NCBI GenBank assembly: GCA_003577005.1
Contig: QEUW01000023.1
Location: 1 to 39,255 of the forward strand
Source of the DNA: Chloroflexota bacterium
Lineage (GTDB): Bacteria; Chloroflexota; Anaerolineae; Caldilineales; Caldilineaceae
Length of the DNA: 39,255 bases
Direction of reading: 5' to 3'
This document shows positions 38,201-39,255 of this stretch, piece after piece (the first letter of the stretch is position 1; every line of letters begins with the position of its first letter). A model generated the notes under the pieces. The model saw only the letters and a program-made list of their open reading frames with translations, had not been told where the DNA came from and searched no databases. A program made the position numbers and the translations under genes.

Positions 38201-39255
38201 CCGGACGGTGCGCATCTCTATGCGGCCGGGTTTGCCAACAATCAGAGCGGTTTTGTGAGCGTCTACCAGCGCGATCTGACCAACGGCGAACTCACCCACG
38301 TGCAGACGCGCAAAGAGGGCGAATTGCTGGTTCTCTTCCCGGTGCCGCGCTTTATGGATGGTCTGGCCGGCGCCATCGACCTGAGCATCAGCCCCGATGG
38401 CCGTTTTGTCTATGTCGCCACCTACTATGACAGCAGTGTGGTGGTCTATAGCCGCCAGCCGGCCAGCGGCCAGCTTGCGCTGGCCTATATCTACCGCAAT
38501 GGGTCCAACGGGATCACCGGCATGGGCGGTGCAATGGGTGTCGCTATGAGCCCTGACAGCCGCCATCTTTTTGTGGCCGGTGGGCAAGACGATGCCATCG
38601 CCATCTTTGACCGCGACAGCGAGAATGGGCGTCTGAGCTTTGTGGAAGCTATCGTGCGCGACCCCAACACGGGCGAGCCCAAGCTGGACAACCCCACCGG
38701 CGTGCTGGTCAGCCCGGATGGCTCGACTGTCTTTGCCACCAGCAGCGTGGATGACGCCGTGGTCTGGTTTGCCAAGGCCAACCCCAAAGCGACGCTGGAT
38801 GCGCTGCTGCCGGCATCGGTGCCGGTGGGCAGCGGCGACTTCACCCTCACGGTCAAAGGCAAGAACTTTGTGGCCGGTTCGCAGGTGCGGTGGGACAACG
38901 CGCCGATCTCGACAACCTTTGCCAGCGTGGGCGAACTGCACGTTGCGGTCTCTGCTGCCAGAGTCAGCAGCGTTGGCAGCGTGCCTGTGACGGTCTTCAA
39001 CCCGGCGCCGGGTGGGGGCGACTCGCACAACCTGGCGATCTTTACGGTCATCCCTCCAGGCGCCAACCCGCTGCCGTCGATCGAGTATGTCAACCCGCCG
39101 GCCGTGGCTGCCGATGTTAAGCAATTTACCCTGACCGTGGTGGGGACAAATTTTGTGCAGGGTGCGGTGGTGCGCTGGAATGGCGCCGACCGGCCGACGA
39201 CCTTTGTCAGCGCCACCGAACTGCAAGCCACCATTGGCGAAGCCGACATCCAGGC
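35285..39255 (+). CDS. Giant multidomain surface protein, 3' truncated by window end
   Basis: From ATG 35285 (AGGAGG seven bases upstream) 1323 residues are visible with no stop. The order is: signal peptide (about 1-40, cleavage near VIA-S), a CSLREA-type domain (NSTSLADDDKDGVCTLREAL, 47-66), a right-handed beta-helix with GNxA..GGAI repeats (about 100-520), a choice-of-anchor Q-like block (SPAIDAGD...DQRG...CDIGAYE, 528-572), two ASH/choice-of-anchor-D-like domains (PGPIDFGNATVG, about 585; PGPVDFGSAILG, about 699), a lactonase-like seven-blade propeller (about 805-1168, FSPDGKQLYVAG and similar), and two IPT/TIG domains (from about 1175 and 1262). It is probably a cell-surface adhesin or matrix protein. 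Large minus-strand open frames below it are GC-skew shadows. Confidence 0.9.
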   Translation, partial: MLSTAHPASVIVIRSSRILLCLLILLPGLMALLPIQPVIASGGIVVNSTSLADDDKDGVCTLREALQAAFSQKVTGQASYTYHECKASAGPNTITFGSGASGGVITLAMGDDPLPMINKEVTIAGPVTISGGGVPVKIESETFVDTRLFRVASGGTLTLMDLTLKSGFTTGFGAAILGDGSNNGINLTRVAVVDNTALGEGGAIYTHGPINITMSTFSGNRALGANLDFSDNPNLGNGGAIVISGGGNKLVMTQSQFSANIASKSGGAIANHGATIEISDAAFNGNVANATGGAAQGGGALFNGNNAALKVERVVFNGNLAPKGSGGALYNNLSAASAVIVESAFNGNISGDPATGGRGGAIYNEEDMQITRATFNGNIAAKEGLGGAILNNRAAVLKLTNSSFFANIAIEGKGGALANIDTPFPVSSDSMLELRNVTVSGNIASSGGAIFNEERVALWNTIIEEGTTGKGGTCAGAKTPEDMGHNLQHPGNACGSSVTSSDPKLDLPKFNGGGIITLLTQALKPDSPAIDAGDGAVCAAEPVKNEDQRGKSRPNDGDGDFNAVCDIGAYEADTAKPGYGSTPAKPGPIDFGNATVGTTAEASFEVSETGNRLLTVANPVFDGPHAMDFSVAPTTTFPLLIPNNGAPQMVHLRCTPGAAGERKATLTLNTDDPSNLQVTYDLICRGVAVITPGFAADPPAPGPVDFGSAILGNPVTRTVKLLENGTATVAVDIQALSGDHPGDFVVKSGLPASIADGSDGTDLVIVCTPGGLGLRTAVVQLTTTDPANPSVSFDLVCNGEPPPVPFLAPGGAMTDLDGAMDVVVSHDMRDLYVTSYFPGTVTHFKRQLDGQLVNAATYSNDAIQGARRLAFSPDGKQLYVAGNGSNGLAFYQRNPDNGILVLKEKFRDGTGADGLKGAYGVAVAPDGRFIYVAGSGESAISIFARNADDTVTFENHISSTVELEGVRDLAVSPDGAHLYAAGFANNQSGFVSVYQRDLTNGELTHVQTRKEGELLVLFPVPRFMDGLAGAIDLSISPDGRFVYVATYYDSSVVVYSRQPASGQLALAYIYRNGSNGITGMGGAMGVAMSPDSRHLFVAGGQDDAIAIFDRDSENGRLSFVEAIVRDPNTGEPKLDNPTGVLVSPDGSTVFATSSVDDAVVWFAKANPKATLDALLPASVPVGSGDFTLTVKGKNFVAGSQVRWDNAPISTTFASVGELHVAVSAARVSSVGSVPVTVFNPAPGGGDSHNLAIFTVIPPGANPLPSIEYVNPPAVAADVKQFTLTVVGTNFVQGAVVRWNGADRPTTFVSATELQATIGEADIQ

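Noticed and set aside
35435..39226. Minus-strand open frames of 600 and 399 codons
   Set aside because: They are opposite the giant surface protein, whose domains read clearly on the plus strand. The minus-strand products are Ala/Gly/Val/Asp repeats without recognisable domains.
1..39255. Reassignment of TGA to an amino acid, suggested by two internal TGA codons
   Set aside because: Many intact genes in the window end in TGA at family-typical lengths (for example the GT4 and the AraC-neighbour genes), and Trp is encoded by TGG throughout. One of the two sites replaces Ser and one probably Cys, so no single reassignment explains both.

Overview
The window looks like a chromosomal piece of a GC-rich member of the Chloroflexota, probably Anaerolineae or Caldilineae. 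The evidence is indirect. There is a sugar-binding lipoprotein with a twin-arginine signal and a long Ala/Pro linker, a CSLREA-type beta-helix surface protein, a secreted protein ending in a short YLPLI tail, and many short palindromic repeats between genes. No rRNA, tRNA, complete insertion sequence or CRISPR array was found.

Layout. 1-2.5 kb: the 3' end of a glycoside-hydrolase-like gene, then a tight trio (cutA, a small Cys/His-containing protein, a membrane protein with a degenerate Rieske-like domain). 2.7-6 kb: an RRM/RGG RNA-binding protein, an IlvD/Edd-family sugar-acid dehydratase and a YdeI/OmdA protein. 6-9.9 kb: a patch of damaged genes. These are a membrane protein with an in-frame TGA, a frameshifted NmrA-type quinone oxidoreductase, a VOC remnant and a GNAT gene whose frameshift lies in a perfect 28-bp palindrome; an intact TetR regulator and a FrnE-type DsbA protein sit among them. 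9.8-13.4 kb: a RibD/DHFR-like reductase, a DUF4177-like protein, an AraC regulator, and an ImmA/XRE pair divergent from a KTSC gene behind a consensus promoter.

13.6-22.2 kb is a sugar uptake and catabolism locus: an IclR regulator, a binding lipoprotein, two permeases, an ACMSD-type amidohydrolase, a sugar isomerase/epimerase-like protein and a Gfo/Idh/MocA oxidoreductase. No ABC ATPase is present, so one encoded elsewhere is presumably used. A toxin-antitoxin pair with a nonsense-truncated PIN toxin interrupts it. An MFS transporter and a TolB-like beta-propeller protein follow.

25-33.7 kb is a cell-surface glycan cluster: a nucleotidyltransferase-like/thymidylate-kinase-like fusion, a Wzx-type flippase, a methyltransferase-like/APH-kinase fusion, the same two modules again as separate overlapping genes, and a glycosyltransferase. 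The fused and split kinase/methyltransferase pairs recall WbdD, the O-antigen chain terminator, and are the best candidate here for an undescribed system. The last genes encode a secreted propeller-like protein coupled to the glycosyltransferase and a very large multidomain surface protein that runs off the window.

All family names come from motif recognition by eye; no database search was possible.
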